Shown piece by piece: positions 51,387 to 61,128 of a stretch of 64,000 bases of DNA. Every line of letters begins with the position of its first letter. Position 1 is the first letter of the stretch. Origin of the DNA: Pelagicoccus enzymogenes. Lineage in GTDB: Bacteria; Verrucomicrobiota; Verrucomicrobiia; Opitutales; Opitutaceae. The stretch is taken from the NCBI RefSeq assembly GCF_014803405.1, contig NZ_JACYFG010000051.1:1-64000 (forward strand), written 5' to 3'. The notes under the pieces were generated by a model. That model made no database searches and was not told the origin of the DNA. It saw nothing but the letters and a program-made list of their open reading frames with translations. The position numbers and the translations under genes were made by a program.

Positions 51387-54300
51387 TTGGAAAAGTATTT
51401 CTCACCCCGCTTACCCCGCGTTCTGAAGAGAGTTTTAGGCGGCGCATCGCTTTGGGCGTTGGCGCTATTCCTCGGTATTGCTCCGACTCTAGGGGCGGAA
51501 GATATGAGGTATTTCAATGTGCCTGCGGGGTGGGCGGTCGACACGCTCAAGGAGGTTTCGGAACAGGGGGAGTCTCAGTTTCTGTACATAGAGAGAATGT
51601 TGGAAAGGGTGCGTACCAAGAAGGTGCATGGGCACTATTCACTGCGAGAAGTTCTGGATCGGATGTTGGAGGACACCCAAATAGAGGCCGTCCGGGATAG
51701 TGTAACGGGGGCGTACTACATACGCAAAAGGACAGCGGAGATCTTAGCTAATGAAGGTTCTCCGAAGGGGAGGGAAGGAGGGATGAACACAATACAAACT
51801 AAAGATATGATGACTTTAAAAACCAAACTAAGAAAACTAGGAAAATACATATTACCCCCCTTTGTCGCAGCCTCCTCGTTGGTTGCTCAGGATAATGAAG
51901 ACTCAGATGTATTTGAACTTTCGCCGTTCACCGTGGATGCAGGTGACGAGGCGGGATACCGAGCGACCTCCACCCTTGCTGGTTCTCGCCTGAACATGAG
52001 GTTGAAGGATGTAGGGTCCGCGATCTCGGTCATGACGAAGGAGCTCATGAATGATGTGGGAGCGACGGATGCCGGTACGCTATTATCCTACGGACTGAAC
52101 ACCGAAGTTGCATCGGGAGATCAAGGTAACTTTTCCAATTCCATCAGGTCAAACGGCTCCTACTCCTCCCAGGAGACAAGGCGTAACCCACAGAGCGGTC
52201 AAAGAATTCGAGGATTGGCTGAAGCGACGTTGACCCGCGACTATTTCCTCACGGACATACCATTTGACGGATACAACACGGAATCGGTTACGATAAGCAG
52301 GGGCCCTAATTCCCTGTTGTTCGGGATCGGCAGTCCAGGAGGTGTTATCAACAATGCCATCAAAAGCGCTTCCATCGGAAGCGATTTTGGAGAATTAGGC
52401 ATTCGTTTGGGCGAGCGAGGCAGCTATCGTACCACGATCGACTATAACAAGACTCTGTTGGAGGACCGACTCGCAGTGAGAGTTTCGCTTCTGGAAGGAG
52501 ATACTCAATTCCAGCAAAGACCCGCTTACGAAGAGGTATCTCGCCGATTTGTCGCATTGAATGCGACGCTAGCGAAAAACGAGGGTGTCGCTTGGCTTGG
52601 CGCGATCAACCTCCGTGCCAGCGTGGAAGACGGCCTGATCATGGGAACCCCTCCTGACAACATTCCCATGTTGGATGGTGTCTCAAGTTGGTTCGGGCTT
52701 CCGGATAACTTGGATGACATCTTGGAGATGACAGGGGCTGCTCCTCGACCTTATGTGGCGAATTATCAGCCGAAATGGACGGTGCAGAATCACACGGGCG
52801 CGGTGACGTCCCAACCAGGTCCGAGCACTGGAGGCTTTTGGGAGCAGTATCCAGTTGTCTACAATAGCGTGAATGCGACGGAGCCAGGCGTTGGCTTTCC
52901 CGATGCCCCGGAAGTAGACGGCGTGCTCGCTCGTGTGCAGTGGGGGCTTTCCGATGGCGATCCGGGCTATGGTCGTTCCGACAACTACTACACATGGAGC
53001 TACTATGGTGGCGCTACGACTCCAGGGTTCCAAAGCCCGAATATCATAAATCCCAATATCTACGACAACCGTCGTACGCTCATCGCGGGAAATAGTCAGT
53101 GGGTTAGGCAAGAGTTCGATGTCGTGAACGTCCGCTTGGAGCAGGCTTTTCTCGAAAACAAGGCTGGTATCGAAATTGCCTACAATGCGGAAAACTATTC
53201 GAAGAACGAGCACGTGCCATTCTACAACCGTCCTTTGATCGCGGATGTAATGGAGACTCTCAGCAATGGTAAGCCAAATCCGAACGTCGGCCGCCCACTC
53301 ATCATGGACTTGGGAAGTGATGACCGCAATGTGGATCACACCGCTCGACGGGCCTATCAAGCGACCGCCTTCTATAAGCTCGAACTCGAAGGAGACGGTA
53401 TCAAGCGCTTCCTCGGGAATCATACCTTTACGGGGTTTGTCGGATCGCAGGAGATCGATCTCACCCGCCGCGAATTTCGCAACGTCTTGTTGGACCTGAG
53501 CGACGAAACTAACATCGAGTCGGATCTTAAGGATAAGATTGATAGCTGGCGCCGTAGAAATCCGATTGTGGTATATGTGGGGCCTTCTATGTTGGACCCT
53601 AGTATCCAATCGCTCGACGATGTTAAGCTGGATGGCTACTGGAAGGGAGCAATTCCTGAGCCTGGCGATATTTTGACGCAGCAATACCAAACTTGGGTTC
53701 CGACCTGGAAGGGCGATGAATTCACTGATGACCTCTTTCTGCAAGCGGACTACCGAGTGGGTGAGTTCTTGAGGGAGGGCGCTCGCTCTCGACGCGAAAT
53801 CGACTCCGAAGTCTTCAGCGTGCAAAGTGACTGGCTCGCTGGTCATGTCATTAGCGTTCTGGGCTGGAGAACGGATGAGATGACCGACACAACCCGGGTT
53901 CGCAGGGAGGACTACAACCTGATCAATCCGCAGACGAACAACTATCATTTCCAAGACGGCGTGATGGATGAGGGGTCATTGATCCTCAGTCAGAATCCTG
54001 ACGATATTTCGACGCAATCTGGGGATACCTTCACTGCGAGCATTGTGGCTCACGTTCCTAAAGAGTGGCTCAAGCTACCTTACAGTTCGCAGCTGAGTCT
54101 CCACTACAACGAGTCGGAAAACTTCTCCGCTTCCGGTGTTCGCCGAAACGTTTTAGGGGAAATTATACCATCTCCTACCGGTACGACTGAAGAGTATGGA
54201 TTTTCGGTTAGCGCCTTGGAGGATAGGCTGTCTGTAAAGTTCAACTGGTTCGAGACATCTAACAAGTATTCAGATGGACCGAGTACCGACACCCCCGGTT

Positions 54301-55217
54301 GGATCCAGCATAGTATGGACCGCTGGAGAGATGCTGAAACGCAGGGAATGAGTTTCGCGGATGCGATGGCGATGAATACTCAACTCACGGGAATCGACGT
54401 GAGCGACCAGTTCAGCGGATACCAGGACGTCTACGACGAAGCTCTAAGCATGCTTCCTTTGAAAATAAGAAACCGTTTCCAGGGTTGGAACGAGAATGGA
54501 GCAGGCAAGTATGGCGTTTGGACGCCCAATCCTGGGCAAAGTTCGTCGCAAGACTTCGTGTCGAAGGGCTTCGAGGTCGATGTTGCTGGGCAGCTGACGG
54601 ACAACTGGACAATGGCCTTCAACTTGGCGAAGCAAGAAACGGTGATTTCGAATGTGGCCCCGGTTGGGGCGGCAGCGATCTTGTCGATTGCTGACAACTT
54701 GGCGGCGTCTCCGCTGGGGTCGATGATCGACTCGCCGAATTTGGCGGAAGACATGACTTGGACCGAACGTTGGACCTCCAATCGCGTGAACTCGATTCTC
54801 GCAGCCTTGGCGAGCGAAGGTAAAGTTTCGCCAGAGCAGCGTAAGTGGCGTGCGAACCTTGTGACCAACTACAGCTTCAGCGATGGTTTCCTCAAGGACT
54901 TCCAGGTTGGCGGCGCTCTCAGATGGCAGGACCGCATTGCCACGGGGTACAGGATCGCAGTCGAGGATGGTCGCGTTACGCCACTTCTCGATCAGCCATT
55001 TTACGGGGACGACGAGTTGAATGGCGATGTATGGGTGAAGTATGGCAAGCCAATCTTCAAAGACCGGATTGACTGGCATGTGCAGATTAACGTTCGCAAC
55101 TTCTACAGGAGCAATTCGGACTTCATTCCGATGATCACGAACCCGGATGGGCGTGATGTGGTGTTCCGCAACCCGAACCCAACGGAAATGTTCCTGACGA
55201 ACACCTTTCGCTTTTAG
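51387..55217 (+). CDS. TonB-dependent receptor 4 with N-terminal STN signalling domain
   Basis: 1276 residues from TTG 51387. A first signal peptide (SLWALALFLGIAPTLGA) leads to an STN domain at about 40-115 (NVPAGWAVDTLKEVSEQGES, SLREVLDRMLEDTQIEAV), the part that contacts FecR. A short linker follows, then a purine-rich tract and an internal ATG at 51783 (and 51807) starting a second signal-like stretch, YILPPFVAASSLVAQ, before VFELSPFTVDAGDEAGY. Plug (TLAGSRLNMRLKDVGSAISV, SVTISRGPNSLLFGIGSPGG) and barrel follow to PTEMFLTNTFRF. The internal stretch resembles the natural start of receptor 2, so this seems to be an STN module fused in frame to a complete receptor gene. The second hydrophobic stretch would remain in the full protein. 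Confidence 0.88.
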   Translation: MEKYFSPRLPRVLKRVLGGASLWALALFLGIAPTLGAEDMRYFNVPAGWAVDTLKEVSEQGESQFLYIERMLERVRTKKVHGHYSLREVLDRMLEDTQIEAVRDSVTGAYYIRKRTAEILANEGSPKGREGGMNTIQTKDMMTLKTKLRKLGKYILPPFVAASSLVAQDNEDSDVFELSPFTVDAGDEAGYRATSTLAGSRLNMRLKDVGSAISVMTKELMNDVGATDAGTLLSYGLNTEVASGDQGNFSNSIRSNGSYSSQETRRNPQSGQRIRGLAEATLTRDYFLTDIPFDGYNTESVTISRGPNSLLFGIGSPGGVINNAIKSASIGSDFGELGIRLGERGSYRTTIDYNKTLLEDRLAVRVSLLEGDTQFQQRPAYEEVSRRFVALNATLAKNEGVAWLGAINLRASVEDGLIMGTPPDNIPMLDGVSSWFGLPDNLDDILEMTGAAPRPYVANYQPKWTVQNHTGAVTSQPGPSTGGFWEQYPVVYNSVNATEPGVGFPDAPEVDGVLARVQWGLSDGDPGYGRSDNYYTWSYYGGATTPGFQSPNIINPNIYDNRRTLIAGNSQWVRQEFDVVNVRLEQAFLENKAGIEIAYNAENYSKNEHVPFYNRPLIADVMETLSNGKPNPNVGRPLIMDLGSDDRNVDHTARRAYQATAFYKLELEGDGIKRFLGNHTFTGFVGSQEIDLTRREFRNVLLDLSDETNIESDLKDKIDSWRRRNPIVVYVGPSMLDPSIQSLDDVKLDGYWKGAIPEPGDILTQQYQTWVPTWKGDEFTDDLFLQADYRVGEFLREGARSRREIDSEVFSVQSDWLAGHVISVLGWRTDEMTDTTRVRREDYNLINPQTNNYHFQDGVMDEGSLILSQNPDDISTQSGDTFTASIVAHVPKEWLKLPYSSQLSLHYNESENFSASGVRRNVLGEIIPSPTGTTEEYGFSVSALEDRLSVKFNWFETSNKYSDGPSTDTPGWIQHSMDRWRDAETQGMSFADAMAMNTQLTGIDVSDQFSGYQDVYDEALSMLPLKIRNRFQGWNENGAGKYGVWTPNPGQSSSQDFVSKGFEVDVAGQLTDNWTMAFNLAKQETVISNVAPVGAAAILSIADNLAASPLGSMIDSPNLAEDMTWTERWTSNRVNSILAALASEGKVSPEQRKWRANLVTNYSFSDGFLKDFQVGGALRWQDRIATGYRIAVEDGRVTPLLDQPFYGDDELNGDVWVKYGKPIFKDRIDWHVQINVRNFYRSNSDFIPMITNPDGRDVVFRNPNPTEMFLTNTFRF

Positions 55218-55280
55218 TAGTTGTAAACTGATTACGTCGACAGTGTAGGGCTGCTTCCTTTGCCTGTAAACTGTTTGGGT

Positions 55281-55320
55281 CCCGTCCCTCTCCGTGAGAG
55301 GGATGGGATTATTTTTTTTT
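55281..55320 (+). terminator. Rho-independent terminator of TonB receptor 4
   Basis: CCCGTCCCTCTC (55281-55292) pairs with GAGAGGGATGGG (55296-55307, one T-G pair) around CGT, then ATTATTTTTTTTT. Confidence 0.92.
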
Positions 55321-55603
55321 AGCGGTAATAGCTCGAGGGAGGCTGTTAGTGGAGGAGATTGTTTAAGGGGGACTGTTTCTGTGCTCATGTTCTCATTGGT
55401 TGCGTGGACGGCAGCCAGTCGCGTCAGGCTCGCGAGCGAAGGCTTCCTGACAGTCAACTAGGGGGTCTATCGCTTTCCTGATGGGCGCTCAGTGTACTTT
55501 GCGAACGAATGCCACTGGAGGAGGGCTTTCGTCGATTCAAGATGGAAGACTCCTCGGGAAACCGCTTCGACCAACTGCCCCTTATTCGCCAAATTTAACA
55601 TCC
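55321..55603. promoter_or_regulatory. Leader/promoter region of the third GH78 unit
   Basis: 283 bases without a gene. CCTGACAGTCAA at 55446-55457 holds a perfect TGACAGTCA dyad, about 150 bases before the GH78 start at 55604. The GH78 frame is open upstream to 55481 but reads as leader. Confidence 0.42.
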
Positions 55604-58504
55604 ATGAAAACTCATTTCATCCTACTTTTGATTGGTGCTATTGTAGCCTGCTGCGCTTCCGCCCACGCGGTGCAAGATAACGATTCACTAGATCCTACCG
55701 CCTTGCGCTGCGAGTACCTCGAGGAGCCGGTGGGGGTAGACTCTCGATTGCCGCGATTCTCTTGGAGAGTCGAATCTCACCGTCGCGGAGCGTCTCAGAG
55801 CGCTTGGCAGGTTCGGGTTGCTCGCTCGAGCGAAGCATTGCGTCGCGGAAAGGCTGAGCTTTGGGATAGCGGCCGCACCGCGGGAAACGATACCAACCAA
55901 ATCGAATACCAGGGAATGGCGCTGAAGTCTGGCATGGAGTGTTTTTGGCAGGTTCGGGTTTGGGATGAAAAGGGCAATGTTTCAAAGTGGAGCGAGCCTG
56001 CCCGTTGGGCGATGGGGTTGTTGAACGAACAGGATTGGAAAGCTCAGTGGATTTCCTGCGAAGATGATGCCTCCTATCACAAGGACCGATCGAAACTGCA
56101 CCTGCCAGCTCCCCGCCACTATCGGAAAGACTTTACCACTAAGAGAGAGGTCAAGCGGGCAGTCGTTTATGCTTCGGCTCTTGGTGTATACGATTTGTAT
56201 CTGAATGGCGAACGCGTGGGTGACGCGTATTTGCAGCCGGGCTGGTCGGACTACAAGAAGCGAGCCTACTACCGCACGCACGAGGTGACCGAATGGGTGC
56301 GATCCAAGGGGAAAAATGCCATTGGAGCCGTTGTGGCTGATGGATGGTATTCTGGATACGTGGGCTACGGGCTTCTAGTCGGATACGGTCCCGACAAGGT
56401 GGGGCGCTATTTCTATGGGAAAACTCCAGCGTTTCTAGCGCAATTGGAAATCGAATACACAGATGGTTCGCGAGAGCTCGTCGTGACAGACGAGTCTTGG
56501 CGAGTCACGGATGGGGGGCCGACACGAGAATCGGACATCATTATGGGCGAAGCCTATGATGCGCGCATGGAGTTGGGAGAGTGGGCGTTGCCGGGCTACA
56601 AGGCCAAGGATTGGGAGCGTGCGGTCTTGGCGTCGAGAAATCCGCGCATCGACACGGTGTATACGGATCGAGCAGGACGTAAGCCAGTGAATCTTGGTTT
56701 CGAAAAACCCCCGGTGATGCAGTCTTACATGGCACCGCCAATCGTGGCGACTGAGGAGCTCCCTGCTAGATCCGTTTCCGAGCCGGAGAAGGGCGTTTTT
56801 GTATTCGATCTCGGACAGAACTTTGCGGGAATCGTGCGCCTGAAGGTGAAGGGGGAGCGCGGAACCAGAATCCGTTTGCGCTTCGGCGAAATGCTCAAGG
56901 AGAACGGGATGGTCATGACTGAGAATTTGAGGCGTGCCCGAGTCACGGATTTCTACACGCTAAAGGGAGATCCCGAAGGTGAAGTGTGGTCTCCTCGCTT
57001 CACGTATCACGGATTCCAATACGTTGAGCTCACAGGACTGGACGTCAAACCTGAGCTCGATGCGATCACAGGCATTGTCTTGCACAACGATACTCCATTG
57101 ACCGGCGAATTTGAGTGCAGCGATCCCGTGCTGACCCAGTTCGGGAAAAATGCCCAATGGACCCAGCGGGCTAATTTCTTGGAGGTTCCGACCGATTGTC
57201 CGCAGCGCGACGAGCGGCTGGGCTGGATGGGCGACGCTCAGGCCTATATTCGGACCGCGAGCTACAATGCGGATGTGGCGTCCTTTTTTACCAAATGGAT
57301 CGACGATGTGGAGGAGTCGCAGTTGAGCTTCGGAGCGTATCCAGACTACGCTCCGTACCCGATGGCCCACGGTGGAAGCGGTAAGTCCTTTGGCTCGGGA
57401 TGGACGGACGCGGGGATCATCTGCCCGTGGACGATATGGAAAGTCTATGGCGATACGCGCATGCTGGAGGAACATTGGGACTCCATGACGCGATTCATGG
57501 AGTGGCGCTACGCCTCCACTGCGGTGAACGGTCTCGGAACCAGCCTTGGCAATCCTTGGGGTGATTGGCTCAATGTAGGCGAGAAGACGCCAATCGAGTT
57601 CATCGACACCTGCTACCATGCGATGGTGCTGGATATGATGGAGGAGATGTCGCTGGCCCTTGGTCGCCGTTTGGAGGCCGAGACCTATCGTGAGCGCGGC
57701 GAGAAGGTGGCGAAGGCGTTTGAAGCTGCTTACCTTAACGAGGATGGAACGTTGAAAGTGGATACGCAAACTGCTTACGTGCTGGGCTTGTCGGTAGGCC
57801 TGATTCTGGAGGACCTTCGTTCCGAGGCGGCAATGCACCTTGCGGGGAAAATCGAAAAGAACGGTTTCCGAATGGCGACCGGATTCTTAGGAACCCGCTC
57901 CCTGCTGCCTGCATTGAGCGAGCATGGGCAGCATGAGTTGGCGACTCGTCTCTTTCAAAGCCGGGAGTATCCGAGCTGGGGATACGAGGTGGTAAACGGA
58001 GCTACTTCCGTTTGGGAGCGCTGGGACAGCTACACCAAGGAATTTGGCTTTAACGGAGCCAATGGGAAACAAAACGCCGGGATGAACAGTTTCAGCCACT
58101 ATGCCTTCGGCGCGGTGATGGAATGGGCCTATCGGACGTTGGCGGGCATCGATACCATCGGACCTGGCTACCGTCATGTCTTGATCCATCCCCGTATTCC
58201 CGGCTCGGAGAGCAACCCCGACAACGAGGTTGTCGACTGGGTCAAGGCTCGCTACGATTCGATCAATGGGCCGATTCGAAGCGATTGGAAGGTGGAAGAC
58301 GGCATGCTCAGGATGAACGTAGAAATTCCGGCGAATACGAAAGCCACGATCGTCCTTCCTTCGAAGGACGTGTCCCAAATAAAGGAAGGGGGGGCTCTGG
58401 TTCGCTTAGGTGAGCACTTTCACTCTATCGATTCCGAAGGCGACGTAACGCGCTTGCTCGTGGGAGCCGGAACGTACGTGTTCGAATTGCCTTTTACGCG
58501 CTAG
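55604..58504 (+). CDS. Alpha-L-rhamnosidase, GH78
   Basis: 966 residues from ATG 55604, signal peptide ILLLIGAIVACCASAHA. It has the complete GH78 layout: EEPVGVDSRLPRFSWRVES, FWQVRVWDEKGNVSKWS, a YASALGVYDLYLNGERV carbohydrate-binding segment, FDLGQNFAGIVRLKV, then the barrel with DCPQRDERLGWMGD (Asp531, Glu537) and TSVWERWDSY (Glu805). All catalytic residues are in place and there is no insertion, so it is the most canonical of the three rhamnosidases here. It removes non-reducing L-rhamnose, probably after desulfation. A DUF6797-like cytochrome gene follows after 47 bases and is probably co-transcribed. Confidence 0.93.
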   Translation: MKTHFILLLIGAIVACCASAHAVQDNDSLDPTALRCEYLEEPVGVDSRLPRFSWRVESHRRGASQSAWQVRVARSSEALRRGKAELWDSGRTAGNDTNQIEYQGMALKSGMECFWQVRVWDEKGNVSKWSEPARWAMGLLNEQDWKAQWISCEDDASYHKDRSKLHLPAPRHYRKDFTTKREVKRAVVYASALGVYDLYLNGERVGDAYLQPGWSDYKKRAYYRTHEVTEWVRSKGKNAIGAVVADGWYSGYVGYGLLVGYGPDKVGRYFYGKTPAFLAQLEIEYTDGSRELVVTDESWRVTDGGPTRESDIIMGEAYDARMELGEWALPGYKAKDWERAVLASRNPRIDTVYTDRAGRKPVNLGFEKPPVMQSYMAPPIVATEELPARSVSEPEKGVFVFDLGQNFAGIVRLKVKGERGTRIRLRFGEMLKENGMVMTENLRRARVTDFYTLKGDPEGEVWSPRFTYHGFQYVELTGLDVKPELDAITGIVLHNDTPLTGEFECSDPVLTQFGKNAQWTQRANFLEVPTDCPQRDERLGWMGDAQAYIRTASYNADVASFFTKWIDDVEESQLSFGAYPDYAPYPMAHGGSGKSFGSGWTDAGIICPWTIWKVYGDTRMLEEHWDSMTRFMEWRYASTAVNGLGTSLGNPWGDWLNVGEKTPIEFIDTCYHAMVLDMMEEMSLALGRRLEAETYRERGEKVAKAFEAAYLNEDGTLKVDTQTAYVLGLSVGLILEDLRSEAAMHLAGKIEKNGFRMATGFLGTRSLLPALSEHGQHELATRLFQSREYPSWGYEVVNGATSVWERWDSYTKEFGFNGANGKQNAGMNSFSHYAFGAVMEWAYRTLAGIDTIGPGYRHVLIHPRIPGSESNPDNEVVDWVKARYDSINGPIRSDWKVEDGMLRMNVEIPANTKATIVLPSKDVSQIKEGGALVRLGEHFHSIDSEGDVTRLLVGAGTYVFELPFTR

Positions 58505-58551
58505 TGAAAGTTCGTAACGACAGGGATTTCGGGTTTCTGTGATTCGCATCG

Positions 58552-61110
58552 ATGAAGCTACTTTGTACATACTTGCTGATTTTCAGTGTTTGTTCCGTTG
58601 CCAAGGCGGATGAGGGTCTTGTCTATCCTCTGAAGGGCGGCACGCCGCCTTACACAGAGTTTCTCGACAAGGGATTTCCTTTCAAGGAGCTAACAATCGC
58701 TATTGGGGGACGGGGCGAGCCGGATCGTGAGATAGTGCCGCGGGCCCTTATCGTCCCCTTGGCGGAGGACGTCTACGTCGCTTACGATACGGAACTGATG
58801 CGGGTGGCGGCTATTTGGAAAGGGGCATTCAGCGAGCCTCTTGGCGTGTCCTTCGCTTCTTATGCCCTTCCGCTAAATAAAATAGAGGGAGGCTTCCGCA
58901 GGCTTCCGAGTCCAGCCGGGAAGATTGTCTCTCGCAGCGGAGTTTACCCAGGGTGGCAACGCTCTGGCGATGTCAGGTTGTTCGACTTCAGAGAGGCTTA
59001 CATAGACGAGCGTGAACCTGGCCGGGGGCCGATGGATCCGGAGCTTGCGTCGTGGAAGGGGGTTCGGGTCACGGACGATGGCGCTTTGCTGAGCTACCTT
59101 TTGTTTGGGGCGAACGCGTTTGAGCGTTTTCAGGTCTTGGATTTGGATGGCGATATTGTCGTTGAACGACGGATACGTGTAGAGAATTTGGACTCGAAGG
59201 CGACTTTGCTGCTTCCCGGTCCAGGGGACGATGTCCGAAGTATCGATATCGGCCCAACTTCGGAGACTAGCTGCGAGTGGGTGGTACGTTATTCATTGGA
59301 TGGCGATGTTTCTATTGAGGAGGTGAAAACGGATAAAGGGTTCAGCACCGCTAAGGAGCAGCTTTGGCCGGAGAAGGCTGTGACAAGCTTTTCTTTCGGA
59401 AAGGAAAATCGAGGGTACGTATTCGACCTCTTGGACTTGCCGTATCCGAATCCCTGGAAACGTCGTATTCGCCCGGTGGATATAAAGTTTAGGAAGGATG
59501 GCAGCGCGGTTTTGCTCACTTTTGACGGCGACCTTTATCGACTGACGGGATTTGAATCAGCGGATTCCAGAATCGTATGGCAGAGAATTGGGGCCGGCTT
59601 TAACGAACCTCAGACGCTCGCTCTAAGAGGAGACGATATTTTCGTGTATTCAAGAGGTGGGGTCAGTAGGCTGTGGGACTTGGACGGAGACCATGAGATC
59701 GATCGTTACGAGATGTTCTGCAATCGCTTCGTGCAGAGTCCGGATACGAGAGACTTTCCGAGTAGCATTGTAGCGATGCGGGACGGTTCATTTTTAATTT
59801 CGAAGTGCGGACAGCAAGTTGCGTCAAGAAACCCGCACAGCGGCCGGGTTCTTAAGATCTCAGCGGATGGAGAGAAGGTCTCGGTCTATGCAAGCGGCTT
59901 AAGGAACGCGTTTCTTGCTTACGATCCGTCTCGGGATTTGGTGACGGCCAGCGATCAGCAGGGCGAATGGATTCCCTCTACGCCATTGTTGGAAATCGAG
60001 GAAGGCTTGTTCTACGGGTATGAGAAGTCACCGGCAGCAACGGAGATGCCGGTCTCGCCTCCGTTGCTTTGGTTTCCGCATCGCGTGGCTCCCTCGGGAG
60101 TTGGGCAGGTGCACGGCTTCGACGAACGCTCTATCTCGTTCCGAAATAGTGTCCTGTACCTGGAGTACCATCGGCCGTCGATCCACAGAGTAAGTTTTGC
60201 GGAAGGAAACCTACGTAAAGCAAGCGCCTCGCAGTTGCCTCTGAGTTTAGAGATCCCCTTGCTCAATGGTTCGGTGAACCCGACTGATGGCATGGCATAC
60301 GTGGCAGGTTTCCAGATCTGGGATTCCTCTGCTCCGCGTTTGGAGGGGATTGGCAGGATCCGGGAAGTCGAGGGGGGAATTCGCTCTCTCGAATCGATGG
60401 AGCCGGTAGCGAATGGCGTCGTTCTCAGCTATCGCACCCCGGTGGAACCGAAGGTTGCCTTGGATCCGAATCGCTACCAGGTGAGCGCTTGGGATTACCG
60501 TCGCACGGCCCAGTATGGTTCCGCCCAATACAACCAGAAGGGAGAACCGGGAATCGACAGCTTGTATGTCCATTCCGTGCATTTGTCTCAGGATCGGTGC
60601 CGGGTGTATCTCGCGATTGAGGCGATGCGTCCGGCGATGCAGGTGGAGGTTATGGTCGAATCCGACGGGAAGTGGCTGCCTACCTACTTGACTGTTGATG
60701 GCAGTAACAACACGCCCCTTGAAGCCTTGGGCTTTGGGATGCTCGATCCAGAGCGTTTGTTCAAGCTGGAACCAGCGCCGCGAGCGGAGGCGGGCAAGCG
60801 AGCGGTCGTTTCCGCAGCGCGGGGCCAGGAGATCTATTCGAATTTCGGCTGTATTGGTTGTCACTCCACCGATGGTTCGACGGAAGGACGGAGCGGACCT
60901 AGCTTTTTGGATTTGTACAACAGTCGTCGACATTTGACCGATGGAAGCGTTGTGAAGGCGACAAGATCTTATTTGAAAGAGTCGATTCTTGCGCCCTCCG
61001 AAAAGAAGGCGAAGGGCTACGATGATGGCGATGTCGGCATGCCCTCCTATGCGGGAATACTTAAGGAGGATGAGATCGAATCGATTTTGTTGTTCTTGGA
61101 GTCGCTCTAA
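58552..61110 (+). CDS. DUF6797-like protein with propeller and C-terminal cytochrome c domain
   Basis: 852 residues, signal peptide CTYLLIFSVCSVAKA. The N-terminal ~250 residues (DVYVAYDTELMRVAAIWKGA, FSEPLGVSFAS, GVRVTDDGALLSYLLFG) look like the DUF6797 domain found in large PVC-group proteins. Residues ~290-600 form a sugar-dehydrogenase-like propeller (DIKFRKDGSAVLLTFDGDLY, SGRVLKISADGEKVSVYASG). The C-terminus is a monohaem cytochrome c with CIGCH at 767-771 and a likely axial Met830 in GMPSYAG. It probably passes electrons from a sugar or aldehyde oxidation in the periplasm. Placed just after a GH78, it may oxidise released sugar; this is inference. Confidence 0.8.
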   Translation: MKLLCTYLLIFSVCSVAKADEGLVYPLKGGTPPYTEFLDKGFPFKELTIAIGGRGEPDREIVPRALIVPLAEDVYVAYDTELMRVAAIWKGAFSEPLGVSFASYALPLNKIEGGFRRLPSPAGKIVSRSGVYPGWQRSGDVRLFDFREAYIDEREPGRGPMDPELASWKGVRVTDDGALLSYLLFGANAFERFQVLDLDGDIVVERRIRVENLDSKATLLLPGPGDDVRSIDIGPTSETSCEWVVRYSLDGDVSIEEVKTDKGFSTAKEQLWPEKAVTSFSFGKENRGYVFDLLDLPYPNPWKRRIRPVDIKFRKDGSAVLLTFDGDLYRLTGFESADSRIVWQRIGAGFNEPQTLALRGDDIFVYSRGGVSRLWDLDGDHEIDRYEMFCNRFVQSPDTRDFPSSIVAMRDGSFLISKCGQQVASRNPHSGRVLKISADGEKVSVYASGLRNAFLAYDPSRDLVTASDQQGEWIPSTPLLEIEEGLFYGYEKSPAATEMPVSPPLLWFPHRVAPSGVGQVHGFDERSISFRNSVLYLEYHRPSIHRVSFAEGNLRKASASQLPLSLEIPLLNGSVNPTDGMAYVAGFQIWDSSAPRLEGIGRIREVEGGIRSLESMEPVANGVVLSYRTPVEPKVALDPNRYQVSAWDYRRTAQYGSAQYNQKGEPGIDSLYVHSVHLSQDRCRVYLAIEAMRPAMQVEVMVESDGKWLPTYLTVDGSNNTPLEALGFGMLDPERLFKLEPAPRAEAGKRAVVSAARGQEIYSNFGCIGCHSTDGSTEGRSGPSFLDLYNSRRHLTDGSVVKATRSYLKESILAPSEKKAKGYDDGDVGMPSYAGILKEDEIESILLFLESL

Positions 61111-61128
61111 TAGGTCGAATCGTCGACG

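Noticed and set aside
52683-53954. 423-residue open frame on the minus strand inside TonB receptor 4
   Set aside because: It is a shadow of the receptor frame; the receptor has clear domains and a terminator.
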